From NCBI GenBank assembly GCA_963833495.1, contig CAWHYJ010000012.1, positions 124,001 to 188,000 of the forward strand: a stretch of DNA of 64,000 bases, written 5' to 3'. Shown here piece after piece: positions 17,604-29,640 of this stretch. How positions within the stretch are numbered: the stretch's first letter is position 1; each line of letters opens with the position of its first letter. A program made the translations under genes and the position numbers. The notes below the pieces were generated by a model. The model was given only the letters and a program-made list of their open reading frames with translations. It had not been told where the DNA came from and searched no databases. Origin of the DNA: Fodinibacter sp963833495. Lineage in GTDB: Bacteria; Actinomycetota; Actinomycetes; Actinomycetales; Dermatophilaceae.

Positions 17604-18266
17604 TCAGTGCGCCGGCGGCGGCGCGTCCAGCACGCGCTCCGCGACGGCGAGGTCCTGGCGCTTGAGCGCGATGTGGATGAGGTCGCCCTCCTGGTAGACC
17701 GTGTCCGGCCCCGGGATCATCCCGTCGCCCAACCGGGTGAGGTAGGCGAGCCGACCACCGGTGGCCGCCTCGAGGTCGGCCATCCGGTGCCCGATCCAGC
17801 CCGACGACACCGGCATCTCGGCGATGACGATCTTTCCGGACGGGTCGGTGAACTCGGGCACGTGGCCCTGGGGGAGCAGCCGGCGCAGCATCTGGTCGCT
17901 GGTCCACTTCACCGTGGCGACGGTGGGGATGCCGAGCCGCTGGTAGATCTCGGCGCGACCAGGGTCGTAGATGCGCGCCACGACGTGTTCGACGCCGTAC
18001 TTCTCGCGCGCGACCCGCGCGGCGAGGATGTTGGAGTTGTCACCGCTCGAGACCGCCGCAAAGGCGTAGGCGTGGTCGATGCCGGCCGCCCGCAGGGTGT
18101 CCCGGTCGAAACCGACCCCGGTGACGGTGCGCCCCTCGAACGTGGTGCCCAGCCGACGGAACGACGACTCGACCTGGTCGATGACGGCGACCTCGTGGCC
18201 CGCGTGCTCGATGGCCCGGGCGAGGGCCGCGCCGACGCGGCCGCAGCCCATGATGACGAAGTGCAC
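17604..18266 (-). CDS. TrkA/Ktr-type potassium uptake regulatory protein
   Basis: This 220-residue protein has RCK-N (MHFVIMGCGRVGAALARAIE, acidic strand end VAVIDQ) and a C-terminal TrkA-C domain (AEMPVSSGWIGHRMADLEA and YQEGDLIHIAL). It resembles the actinobacterial CeoB member of the CeoBC pair, and the downstream paralogue would be CeoC. No TrkH or KtrB pore gene lies in this window. The divergent APC-type permease at 18348 is the obvious partner, but that partnership is inference. Confidence 0.88.
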   Translation of the reverse strand: MHFVIMGCGRVGAALARAIEHAGHEVAVIDQVESSFRRLGTTFEGRTVTGVGFDRDTLRAAGIDHAYAFAAVSSGDNSNILAARVAREKYGVEHVVARIYDPGRAEIYQRLGIPTVATVKWTSDQMLRRLLPQGHVPEFTDPSGKIVIAEMPVSSGWIGHRMADLEAATGGRLAYLTRLGDGMIPGPDTVYQEGDLIHIALKRQDLAVAERVLDAPPPAH

Positions 18267-18347
18267 GGTGCCGACGCTACACCGACGTCAGGGGCTCGGT
18301 GAGACTGTCCCGCAAGCCGTGCGTCAGCGGCGAACACGCGGCATACA

Positions 18348-20366
18348 GTGTCTGTCGTGTCTTCACCAGGACGTGTCGTCAAGCGTGTGATCCTCGGCCG
18401 CGCGATGCGCAGCGACCGCCTCGGCGAGACGCTCCTGCCGAAGAAGCTGGCCCTACCCGTCTTCGCGAGTGACGCCCTGTCGTCGGTGGCCTACGCACCC
18501 GACGAGATCCTGCTGACGTTGGGGCTCGGGGGTGGCGCCCTGGCGCTGACCCACTCGTGGAAGATCGCCCTCGCGGTCATCGTCGTCATGGGCATCGTGA
18601 TCATGAGCTACCGCCAGAACGTGCACGCATACCCCTCCGGCGGTGGCGACTACGAGGTGGCCAGCGTCAACCTCGGCCCGCGGGCCGGGCTCGGCGTGGC
18701 CAGCGCGCTGCTCGTCGACTACGTGCTCACCGTCGCGGTGTCGGTGTCGGCGGGCGTGCAGAACGCGGCATCCGCCTTCGACTTCCTGCGCGGCAAGGAG
18801 GCGATCGTCGCGGTCATCATCGTTGCGACCCTCACCGCGATGAACCTGCGCGGAGTGCGTGAGTCCGGTGCCGCGTTCGCCGTGCCTACCTACCTGTTCA
18901 TGATCAGCGTCATCGGGATGGCGATCTTCGGCTTCTACCGTCGCGCGCGCGGGGAGCTGCCGCTCGCGGAGAGCGGACCCCTCACCCTGATCCCCGAGTC
19001 GGGGTACGAGGCGATCGGCGGCCTCGCGCTGGCCTTCCTGATGCTGCGCGCGTTCTCCTCGGGCTGTGCGGCCCTGACCGGCGTCGAGGCGATCAGCAAC
19101 GGCGTGCCCGCGTTCCAGAAGCCCAAGAGCAAGAACGCCGCCACGACGCTGCTGCTGATGGGCGTCATCTCGGTCACCATGCTCGTCTCGATGATGGCGC
19201 TGTCCCGGTGGACCGGCGTGAAGATCGCTGACGATCCGGCGAAGCAGCTCCTGCGCGACGGCGTTCCGGTCGGCCCGACCTACGTGCAGGACACCGTGAT
19301 CGGGCAGGTGTCGAAGGCCGTGTTCTCCGGCTTCCCGGCCGGCGTGGTGCTCGTGTCCATCGTCACCGGGCTGATCCTCATCCTCGCCGCGAACACGGCG
19401 TTCAACGGCTTCCCGGTGCTCGGCTCGATCCTCGCCCGCGACGGCTTCCTCCCGCGCCAGCTGCACACCCGCGGCGACCGGCTCGCGTTCTCGAACGGCA
19501 TCATCATCCTGGCCACGACGGCAGCCGCGCTGATCGTCATCTACAACGCCGAGGTCACCAGCCTCATCCAGCTGTACATCGTCGGCGTCTTCGTGTCGTT
19601 CACCCTGTCCCAGATCGGCATGGTGCGGCACTGGACCCGGCACCTGACCCTGGAGCGCAACCCGCAGGTGCGGTCGCACATGGTGCGCAGCCGGGTCATC
19701 AACGCGATCGGCGCCGTGATGTCCGGCGTCGTCCTCGTCGTCGTGCTGCTGACCAAGTTCATCCACGGCGCCGGCTACGCCGTCGCGGCGATGGCCGTCA
19801 TCTTCCTCGTGATGACGCGCATCCGCCGCCACTACGACCAGGTGCGCGACGAGCTCGCGGTCAACGAGGGCGACACCAAGCAACAGCTGCTGCCCTCGCG
19901 CGTGCACGCCATCGTGCTGGTGGCGAAGATCCACAAGCCGACGCTTCGCGCGCTGGCCTACGCCCGCGCCACGCGGCCCTCCATCCTCGAGGCGCTCACC
20001 GTCGACGTCGACCCCGACGAGACCAAGGCGCTGCAGGCCGAGTGGGACCGGCGCGACATCCCGGTGCCGCTCAAGGCGCTCGACAGCCCCTACCGCGAGA
20101 TCACCCGACCGGTCGTCGACTACGTCAAGTCGATCCGCTCGGGCAACCCGCGCGACCTCGTGGTGGTCTACATCCCCCAGTACGTCGTCGGGCACTGGTA
20201 CGAGCAGATCCTGCACAACCAGAGCGCGCTGCGGCTGCGCACCCGGCTGCTCTTCACCCCCGGGGTCATGGTCTCGTCGGTGCCCTGGCAGCTCGCCTCG
20301 TCGCAGGGTGCGGAGGAGCGGATGGACGGCCCGGTCGCCGGCGACGTGCGCCGCGGCGAGGGCTGA
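18348..20366 (+). CDS. APC-family permease, KimA-like potassium importer
   Basis: This protein of about 672 residues has 12 predicted membrane helices in the first 480 residues. Near the N-terminus is the KimA/KUP-like block LPKKLALPVFASDALSSVAYA, and QNVHAYPSGGGDYEVAS also fits the family. The 190-residue cytoplasmic tail contains a USP-like region (VHAIVLVAKIHKPTLRALAYA and YIPQYVVGHWYEQILHNQSA). KimA-type proteins are high-affinity proton-coupled K+ importers. GTG 18348 or GTG 18357 could be the start. Only 80 bases separate it from the divergent trkA pair. Its TGA overlaps the next ATG. Confidence 0.82.
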   Translation: MSVVSSPGRVVKRVILGRAMRSDRLGETLLPKKLALPVFASDALSSVAYAPDEILLTLGLGGGALALTHSWKIALAVIVVMGIVIMSYRQNVHAYPSGGGDYEVASVNLGPRAGLGVASALLVDYVLTVAVSVSAGVQNAASAFDFLRGKEAIVAVIIVATLTAMNLRGVRESGAAFAVPTYLFMISVIGMAIFGFYRRARGELPLAESGPLTLIPESGYEAIGGLALAFLMLRAFSSGCAALTGVEAISNGVPAFQKPKSKNAATTLLLMGVISVTMLVSMMALSRWTGVKIADDPAKQLLRDGVPVGPTYVQDTVIGQVSKAVFSGFPAGVVLVSIVTGLILILAANTAFNGFPVLGSILARDGFLPRQLHTRGDRLAFSNGIIILATTAAALIVIYNAEVTSLIQLYIVGVFVSFTLSQIGMVRHWTRHLTLERNPQVRSHMVRSRVINAIGAVMSGVVLVVVLLTKFIHGAGYAVAAMAVIFLVMTRIRRHYDQVRDELAVNEGDTKQQLLPSRVHAIVLVAKIHKPTLRALAYARATRPSILEALTVDVDPDETKALQAEWDRRDIPVPLKALDSPYREITRPVVDYVKSIRSGNPRDLVVVYIPQYVVGHWYEQILHNQSALRLRTRLLFTPGVMVSSVPWQLASSQGAEERMDGPVAGDVRRGEG

Positions 20367-21687
20367 TGACCGAGCACCCGCGAGCCGGCCTGACGGTCGG
20401 CGACGAGGTCGAGGTCGACGTCACCGCGATCGCCCACGGCGGCCACTGCATCGCCCGGCACGAGGGTCAGGTGCTCTTCGTGCGGCACACGATCCCCGGC
20501 GAGCGGGTGCTGGCCCGGGTCACCGAGACGGGCGCCGGCGAGCGCTTCGTGCGCGCCGATGCCGTCGCGGTGCGTACGCCCTCGCCCGACCGCGTGGTGC
20601 CGCCGTGCCCGTTCGCCGGGCCCGGGCTGTGCGGCGGCTGCGACCTCCAGCACGTCTCGCTGGCTCGCCAGCGCACGCTGAAGGCCGACGTCGTGCGCGA
20701 GCAGATGTCGCGGCTGGCCCACCTCGAGGTCGACGTGGAGGTGCGAACCGGTTCCCGGGGACACCGACGGGCTCGACTGGCGCACCCGCGTCGAGTTCGC
20801 CGTGGATGCCGACGGGCCGGGCCGGGTTGCGCCGGCACCGTTCGCACGACGTCGTCGCCATCGACCACTGCCGGATCGCCGCCCCCGGCATCGACCTGCT
20901 GCGCGTCACCGAGGGCCGGTGGCCCGGGGTCGAGGCCGTCGACGCGGTGGCCCCGTCGGTGGGGGAGCCGCTCGCCGTGGTCCTGCCGCTGCCGGAGGGC
21001 GCCGTCGTGCCCGTCGTGCACGAGCAGGTGGCGGCCAGCTGGTCCGCACCCGACGGCGGCCGGCAGACGGTGCAGGGCGAGCTGGCCGTGTCGGCGCGCG
21101 GCTTCTGGCAGGTGCACCCGGGCGCCGCCCGCACCTTCGTCGAGGCGGTCATGGATGCCGCGCCGCCCGCGGCCGGGGGAGCGAGCGCTCGACCTGTATG
21201 CCGGGGTAGGGCTGTTCGCGGCGGCGCTGGCCGTCGCCGTCGGGCCCGACGGGCCAGGTCGTCGCCGTCGAGTCCGACCCCGGCGCCACCGAGCACGCCC
21301 GGGACAACCTCGCCGACCAGCCCGGCGTGGCCGTGCTGACCGCCCGGGTCGACGACGCCTTCGGGGTGGCGCGCCCGCCCGGCGGGGCAGCGCCAAGCAG
21401 CGGGGGAGCCGCCCGCGCAAGCCGTCACGGTCCGCCCTGATGCCGACGCGCTGCCGACGTCGTCGTGCTCGACCCACCGCGCACCGGCGCCGGCCGCGGG
21501 GTCTGCGCCGAGATCGCGGCCCTGCGCCCGCGGGTCGTCGTCTACGTCGCGTGCGACCCGGCAGCACTCGCGCGCGACACGGCATACCTCGCCGACCACG
21601 GGCTACCGGCTGGCCGGCCTGCGCGCCTTCGACGCCTTCCCGATGACCCACCACGTCGAGTGCGTCGCCCGCTTCGAGCCGGCCTGA
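20366..21687 (+). pseudogene. TrmA/RlmCD-family RNA uridine-C5 methyltransferase, about six frameshifts
   Basis: Repaired, this is a class I SAM-dependent RNA methyltransferase. It has an N-terminal TRAM domain (GDEVEVDVTAIAHGGHCIAR), an iron-sulphur cluster motif (CPFAGPGLCGGCDLQHVS), the SAM motif RALDLYAGVGLFAAAL and the catalytic DPPRTGAGRGV with YVACDPAALARD. It would methylate a uridine in 23S rRNA or tRNA. The frame changes near 20750, 20816, 21180, 21253, 21395-21470 and 21602. Several look like a single extra base next to GGG. Residues are well conserved in every segment, so sequence error is more likely than decay. Flanking genes are intact. Confidence 0.8.
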
Positions 21688-21765
21688 GATCCCCGCCCTG
21701 ATGCCGCTCTCGCGGGGCGCCACGAGGCGGCATAGGCTCGACGGGACCAACCTCGTGTGGTTAGA

Positions 21766-21783
21766 TATCTTGACGTCAAGATA
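21766..21783. promoter_or_regulatory. Perfect 18-bp palindrome upstream of acnA
   Basis: TATCTTGAC-GTCAAGATA is a perfect inverted repeat 45 bases before the acnA start. It sits in an AT-rich patch (TAGATATCTTGACGTCAAGATAAA) that contrasts with the GC-rich surroundings and contains a TTGACG -35-like element. It is a strong operator candidate. The shape suits a dimeric MarR- or TetR-type repressor, but the regulator is not identified. Confidence 0.7.
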
Positions 21784-21827
21784 AATTCCGGAATCGCGCG
21801 ACGACGCACGATCTGAAGGGAGCCCTG

Positions 21828-24617
<2,790 letters not shown>

Positions 24618-24631
24618 CGACGCCGCACCCT

Positions 24632-24666
24632 CGAACGGCCGCACCCGAGCAGGGTGCGGCCGTTCG
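24632..24666 (+). terminator. 15-bp perfect hairpin after acnA
   Basis: Arms 24632-24646 (CGAACGGCCGCACCC) and 24652-24666 form a perfect 15-bp stem with the loop GAGCA, starting 14 bases after the acnA stop. There is no U-tract, which is usual for actinobacterial terminators. It may work in both orientations. Confidence 0.75.
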
Positions 24667-24741
24667 CCGTCGGGCGGGGGACGGTCGCCCGGCTGCGAAT
24701 CCGGTTGCCGCGGGCCGCCGCCGACGAGCAGAGTGGATGCC

Positions 24742-25311
24742 GTGCAGCCGCGACCGACCCTGTTCCTCACCGTCGGGTTGCCCGGCGTCGGCAAGACCAC
24801 CCGGGCCAAGGAGCTGGCCGCGGCGCACGGCATCCTGCGCCTGACACCCGACGAGTGGATGGCCCCCCTGTTCGGCAGCAGTGACGCAGAAGGACGGCGC
24901 GACATCCTCGAAGGGCGGATGGTGTGGGTGGCCCACGAGGTGCTGCGCAGCGGAGCCGGCGTGATCCTCGACTTCGGCTGCTGGTCGCCCGACGAGCGCT
25001 ACGCCATCCGGGTCATCGCCGAGTCGGCCGGTGCCGACTTCTCGCTCGTGTACGTGCACACGGTTGAGGAGGAGCGCCGGCGTCGTGCCACGGCCCGGTG
25101 GCTCGAGGCCCCGCACACCACGTTCGAGATGACCGACGCCGACCACGACCGGTTCCTGGCCTCCATCGAGCCGCCCAGCGCCACCGAGCTCGAGAACGGA
25201 CCCGTGCCACCGCCACCGCCGGGCTTCGCGTCCTGGCCGGCCTGGGCGAGCGGGCGCTGGCCGACGCTGCCGGACCTGTCGGCGCCGGTCAGCCGGGGAA
25301 GTGGGGGCTGA
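24742..25311 (+). CDS. P-loop kinase-like ATP-binding protein (AAA_33 type)
   Basis: This 189-residue protein has P-loop GLPGVGKTTRAKELA near residues 12-26, RLTPDEWMAPLFG, an Asp in VILDFGCWSPDERYAIR and a lid segment with EEERRRRATARW. The fold resembles polynucleotide-kinase-like and chloramphenicol-phosphotransferase-like small-molecule or nucleic-acid kinases; the substrate is unknown. GTG 24742 is used because homology starts about 10 residues later. Convergent with the siroheme gene, overlapping it by 23 bases. Confidence 0.75.
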   Translation: MQPRPTLFLTVGLPGVGKTTRAKELAAAHGILRLTPDEWMAPLFGSSDAEGRRDILEGRMVWVAHEVLRSGAGVILDFGCWSPDERYAIRVIAESAGADFSLVYVHTVEEERRRRATARWLEAPHTTFEMTDADHDRFLASIEPPSATELENGPVPPPPPGFASWPAWASGRWPTLPDLSAPVSRGSGG

Positions 25312-26494
25312 GGCGCACCACGTCGCCGACGACGACCACGGCGGGGTTCTCGACCCCGGCGGCGGCCGCGCGCTCGGCGATGTCGCCCAGGGTGCCGAAG
25401 GTGACCCGCTGGTCGGGGGCGAACCCGCGCTCGATGACCGCGACGGGGCACGACGCCGGGCGGCCGGCATCCAGCAGTGAGCGGGCCGAGCGGGCCAGGC
25501 GGCCGACTCCCATGAGCAGCAGCACGGTGTGGTCGGTGCCCGGCGGCACCGCGGGCAGCTCGTCGTGGCCGGTGACCACGGTGAACCCGCGCGCCACACC
25601 GCGGTGGGTGACCGGGATGCCGGCCGCGGCCGGCACCGCGACGGCGCTGGTCACGCCCGGCACCACCTCGACCCGGATGCCGTGTGCCTCGCACGCCAGC
25701 CGCTCCTCGCCGCCGCGGCCGAGCACGTAGGGGTCGCCGCCCTTGAGCCGCACGACGGCCCGCCCGGCGAGCGCCTCCTCGACGAGCAGGTCGTTGATGG
25801 CGTCCTGGGCCAGGGCGTGCCGGCCGGGAGCCTTCCCGACGTCGACGACCCGCACCGTGGCGGGCAGCCGGTCGACGACGGCGCGGGGGGCCAGCCGGTC
25901 GAGCACCACCACGTCAGCGGAGGCGATCAGCTCGCGGGCCCGAGTGGTGAGCAGCCCGTCGGCGCCGGGTCCTCCGCCGACGAGGGCGACCCAGCCGGTG
26001 CCCGGACGCGCCGAGCGGCGGCGCAGGTCGAGCGCGCCCTGAGCGAGCAGCGTGTCGACGGCCCGGGTGACGTCGGCGGCCAGCACCGGGTCGGCGGACG
26101 AGTGGGTGGCCAGGGTCAGGGCACCGTCGGGAGTGGAGAGCCGTGCGGTGGCCGGGAGGCTGGCGGTGCCGACCCCGTTCCTGGTGGCGTCGACGCACCA
26201 GACCCGCACCGCGAGGGCGTCGGCGCGCACGGCGTCGTCCACCGCCGCGTCGCCCGACCCGACCACCACGAACCAGGCGTCGTCGAGGTCGGTGGCACCG
26301 GCGTAGTCCCGTGCGGCCCAGGTCAGCTCGCCGCTGAGGGCCAGCTCCTCGAGCTCCTCGCACAGCCACGGCGAGACCACGTCGAGGCGCGCGCCCGCAC
26401 CGACCAGCGCCCGGGCTGCGTCGACGACGACGGGCGCGCCACCGACCACGAGGGCCCGGCGCCCGGTGAGGTCGACCCCGACGGGCAGCGTCAC
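25289..26494 (-). CDS. Uroporphyrinogen-III C-methyltransferase with N-terminal precorrin-2 dehydrogenase-like domain
   Basis: This 401-residue fusion makes the siroheme precursor needed by sulfite reductase. The N-terminal Rossmann-like part (GRRALVVGGAPVVVDAARAL) is the dehydrogenase/chelatase-like half. The C-terminal half is the SAM uroporphyrinogen-III methyltransferase (VALVGGGPGADGLLTTRA, VVRLKGGDPYVLGRGGEE and VVPGVTSAVAVPAAAGIPVT). GTG 26494 overlaps the cysN stop (GTGA), so it is the last gene of the sulfur operon. The glycine motif of the dehydrogenase half is weaker than usual, so its oxidase activity is less certain. Confidence 0.88.
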   Translation of the reverse strand: MTLPVGVDLTGRRALVVGGAPVVVDAARALVGAGARLDVVSPWLCEELEELALSGELTWAARDYAGATDLDDAWFVVVGSGDAAVDDAVRADALAVRVWCVDATRNGVGTASLPATARLSTPDGALTLATHSSADPVLAADVTRAVDTLLAQGALDLRRRSARPGTGWVALVGGGPGADGLLTTRARELIASADVVVLDRLAPRAVVDRLPATVRVVDVGKAPGRHALAQDAINDLLVEEALAGRAVVRLKGGDPYVLGRGGEERLACEAHGIRVEVVPGVTSAVAVPAAAGIPVTHRGVARGFTVVTGHDELPAVPPGTDHTVLLLMGVGRLARSARSLLDAGRPASCPVAVIERGFAPDQRVTFGTLGDIAERAAAAGVENPAVVVVGDVVRLSPHFPG

Positions 26495-27772
26495 TGGGGG
26501 TGCTCTCCGGGCGCCACGGCATCCGCCATGGCGGCGGCGAGGGTGCGCCCGTCGTCGGGGTCGACGAGGAGGAACGCGCCACCGCGGCGCGAGGTGGAGT
26601 AGGACTCGACGGGCAGCGGCGAGGCGAAGCGCACCGTGACCCGGCCGATGTCGTTGAGCTCGAGCCGGTCGGTGGGTGCCAGCCGCAGGGCGTCGAGGTC
26701 GAGCCGGCCGTCGATGGAGCGCACCATGGCCAGCACGGTGCGCGACCCGTGCTTGACGAGCAGGCGGGCGCCGGGCCGCAGGGCGTCGTCGCCCAGCCAG
26801 CAGGCGAGCGCGGTGACCTCCTGGCGCAGCGGCACCGGGTCGGCGGCCGCGGCGAGGAGGTCGCCCCGGCTCACGTCGACGTCGTCGGCGAGCCGGATCG
26901 ACACCGACTGCGGGGCGACGGCGACATCGAGCGAGCGCTCCCCGAGGTCGATGCCGGCCACGGTGGTGCGGGAGCCCGAGGGCAGCACGACGACCTCGTC
27001 GCCCACCCGCACCGAGCCGGAGGCGAGCTGGCCGGCATACCCGCGGTACTCCACGTGCTCGGGGGACCGGGCGGCGCCCTGGGGGCGGATCACGACCTGC
27101 ACCGGCATCCGGAACGACTCGTGCACCGGGTCGGTGTCGGGCGGGAGGGTCTCGAGCAGCTCGAGCAGCGAGGGGCCCGTCGTACCAGGGCGTGTTCGCC
27201 GAGCGGTCGACGACGTTGTCACCGACCAGGGCCGAGACCGGGATCGCGTGGGCGTGCGGGATGCCGAGCTGGGCCGCGATCGCGCGCACGTCGGCGGCGA
27301 CCGTGCGGAAGACGTCTTCACTGTGCTCGACCAGGTCGATCTTGTTCACCGCGATGACCACGTGCGGCACGCGCATCAGGGCCGCGACGGCGAGGTGGCG
27401 GCGGGTCTGCTCGAGCACGCCCTTGCGGGCGTCGACGAGCAGCACCAGGGCGTCGGCGGTGGACGAGCCGGTGACGGTGTTGCGGGTGTACTGCACGTGG
27501 CCCGGGCAGTCGGCCAGCACGAAGGAGCGCTGGGCCGTGGCGAAGTAGCGGTAGGCGACGTCGATGGTGATGCCCTGCTCGCGCTCGGCGCGCAGGCCGT
27601 CGGTGAGCAGCGCGAGGTCGGCGGAGGCGAGCCCACGGTCGCGGCTGACCCGCTCGACGGCGTCGAGCTGGTCGGCGAGAACGGACTTCGAGTCGTGCAG
27701 CAGGCGGCCGACGAGGGTGGACTTGCCGTCGTCGACCGACCCGGCGGTCGCGAGGCGCAGCAGAGTGCTCAT
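26491..27772 (-). pseudogene. cysN: Sulfate adenylyltransferase subunit 1 (GTPase), one frameshift
   Basis: Repaired, the protein is about 426 residues and is the GTP-hydrolysing subunit that drives APS synthesis by CysD. G motifs are AGSVDDGKSTLVGRLL (G1), LADCPGHVQYTRN (G3) and AVNKIDLVEH (G4), followed by EF-Tu-like beta-barrels. The frame changes near 27181 between WYDGP and SLLELLETLPPD, where one extra base sits in a GGGCCCC run. It starts at ATG 27772 and ends at 26491, overlapping the methyltransferase start. Confidence 0.88.
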
Positions 27773-27831
27773 TGCGGGGCCCCCGGGACGTATTGGAGTG
27801 AGGTGCAAACGGACAACTGCATGAGGTGCAT
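27769..27831 (-). other. Possible 20-codon coupling ORF between cysD and cysN
   Basis: An ATG at 27831 overlaps the cysD stop (TGATG), and the 20-codon frame ends in a TGA overlapping the cysN ATG (ATGA). The peptide would be MHLMQLSVCTSLQYVPGAPQ. cysN has no evident Shine-Dalgarno sequence of its own, so a ribosome passing through this frame could hand over to it. The same frame also happens to be open through cysD, which weakens the case. Confidence 0.3.
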
Positions 27832-28829
27832 CAGAAGTAGCCCTCCTTCTTGCGGTCCTCCATGGCGGCCTCGGAGATCCGGTCGTCGGCACGGGTGGCC
27901 CCGCGCTCGGTCAGCGTCGAGGCGGCCACCTCGGTGACCACGTCGCCCACCTTTGCCGCGTCGCTCTCGACCGCTCCGGTGCACGACATGTCGCCGACGG
28001 TGCGGTAGCGCACCCGGCGGGTGGCCACGGTCTCGTCGGCGCGCGGCTGCGACACCGGGCCGACGGCCAGCAGCATGCCGTCGCGCTCGAACACCTCGCG
28101 CTCGTGCGCGTAGTAGAGGCCGGGCAGCTCGATGCCCTCGCGCTCGATGTAGCGCCAGACGTCGAGCTCGGTCCAGTTCGACAGCGGGAAGACCCGCACG
28201 TGCTCGCCGATGCGGTGCCGCGGGTTGAAGATGTTCCACAGCTCGGGCCGCTGGTTCTTGGGGTCCCACTGGCCGAAGTCGTCGCGCAGGCTGACGACGC
28301 GCTCCTTGGCGCGGGCCTTCTCCTCGTCGCGCCGGCCGCCGCCGAACACCCCGTCGAAGCGGTGCACGGCGATGGCCTCGAGCAGGGGCTGGGTCTGCAG
28401 GGGGTTGCGGGTGCCGTCGGCCCGCTCGCGCAGCCGTCCGTCGTCGATCCAGTCCTGCACCGAGGCGACCTCGAGGCGCAGCCCGAGCCGCTCGACGGTG
28501 GCGTCGCGGTAGGCGAGCACCTCGGGGAAGTTGTGGCCGGTGTCGACGTGTAGCACGGGGAACGGGATCGGGGCCGGCCAGAACGCCTTCGCCGCGACGT
28601 GGAGCATGACCACGGAGTCCTTGCCGCCGCTGAAGAGCAGCACCGGGCGCTCGAGCTCGGCGGTGATCTCGCGGATGACGAGCATCGCCTCGCTCTCGAG
28701 CACGTCGAGCTGGCTCAGCACGGGCAGGTCGGCCGGCGCCTCGGGGGGCAGGTCGGTGGTCACGTGGGTCGTCACGGGCAGCGCCTCGGTCAGGGTGTCG
28801 GTGGTGGTCACAGCGGCAACGGCTGTCAT
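27831..28829 (-). CDS. cysD: Sulfate adenylyltransferase subunit 2
   Basis: This 332-residue catalytic subunit of ATP sulfurylase makes APS from ATP and sulfate. The PP-loop is PVLLFSGGKDSVVMLH. HVDTGHNFPEVLAYRDA, the FGGGRRDEEKARAKER block and the conserved C-terminus SDAAKVGDVVTEVA with DRKKEGYF are all present. An N-terminal extension of about 35 residues rich in Thr, Val and Ala precedes the core. It lies 61 bases after cysH and is followed by cysN. Confidence 0.95.
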   Translation of the reverse strand: MTAVAAVTTTDTLTEALPVTTHVTTDLPPEAPADLPVLSQLDVLESEAMLVIREITAELERPVLLFSGGKDSVVMLHVAAKAFWPAPIPFPVLHVDTGHNFPEVLAYRDATVERLGLRLEVASVQDWIDDGRLRERADGTRNPLQTQPLLEAIAVHRFDGVFGGGRRDEEKARAKERVVSLRDDFGQWDPKNQRPELWNIFNPRHRIGEHVRVFPLSNWTELDVWRYIEREGIELPGLYYAHEREVFERDGMLLAVGPVSQPRADETVATRRVRYRTVGDMSCTGAVESDAAKVGDVVTEVAASTLTERGATRADDRISEAAMEDRKKEGYF

Positions 28830-28890
28830 GAGGGGTCCTCGCGAAGTATCTGGAGGAGCGAAGCGGGGGGAAGGACTTCGTGGGGATCAC

Positions 28891-29640
28891 TCACGGGTGC
28901 AGCCCGCACTCGGTCTTGGCGAACCCGGCCCAGCGGCCGGCGCGGGGGTCGTCGCCGGGCGCGACCCGCTGGGTGCAGGGCTCGCAGCCGATCGACGGGT
29001 AGCCGTCGGAGAGAAGGAGGTTGACCGGCACACGGTGGTCGTTGGCGTAGTCGACGACCTCGTCGAAGGTCCAGGCGGCGAGCGGGTTGAGCTTGACCAG
29101 CCCGAACTGCTCGTCGAAGGTGACCAGCGGGGTGTCGGCCCGGGTCGGGCCCTCGTCACGCCGGATGCCGGTGACCCACGCCTCGTAGCCGCCCAGCGCC
29201 GCCTTCAGCGGCTCGACCTTGCGCATCCGGCAGCAGGCGGCCGGGTCGCGCTCGTAGAGGCGCGGGCCGTACTCGGCATCCTGCTCGGCGACGGTGAGCT
29301 TCGGCAGCACGTCGACGATGGTCACGTCGAGCTCGTGGGCCACCTGCGCCCGGGTGCCGTAGGTCTCGGCGAAGTGGTAGCCGGTGTCGAGGAACAGCAC
29401 GTCGACGCCGGGGGCGGCGTTCGCGACGACCGCCGGCAGCACGGCATCCGCCATGCTGCACGCGACAGCGAGCGTGCCGGGGAAGGTGCGGGCCGCCCAG
29501 GCGGCGACCTCGTCGGCCGTGGCGTCAGGGCCGAGCTCGCGCGCGCCGGCCTCGGCCAGTGCTCGCAGCTCGTCGGTGCTGCGCCGGGCGGGGGGGCCCG
29601 CGGGGCGGACGGTGGGTGCAGGGATGTGGGTGCTGGTCAT
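28891..29640 (-). CDS. cysH: Assimilatory adenylyl-sulfate reductase (CysH family)
   Basis: This 249-residue enzyme reduces activated sulfate to sulfite. The core has ACSMADAVLPAVV and DVLFLDTGYHFAETY, and the tail carries the redox cysteine ECGLH. The presence of CCRMRK and CEPCTQR, the four-cysteine set of a [4Fe-4S] cluster, marks the APS-using type rather than the PAPS type. This fits the absence of cysC from the operon. ATG 29640 overlaps the end of the sulfite reductase gene. Confidence 0.93.
   Translation of the reverse strand: MTSTHIPAPTVRPAGPPARRSTDELRALAEAGARELGPDATADEVAAWAARTFPGTLAVACSMADAVLPAVVANAAPGVDVLFLDTGYHFAETYGTRAQVAHELDVTIVDVLPKLTVAEQDAEYGPRLYERDPAACCRMRKVEPLKAALGGYEAWVTGIRRDEGPTRADTPLVTFDEQFGLVKLNPLAAWTFDEVVDYANDHRVPVNLLLSDGYPSIGCEPCTQRVAPGDDPRAGRWAGFAKTECGLHP

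Noticed and set aside
27773..27830. Repeated TGAGGTGCA in the cysD-cysN gap as an operator
   Set aside because: The two copies are imperfectly spaced and lie within an operon; the coupling ORF explains the spacing as well.
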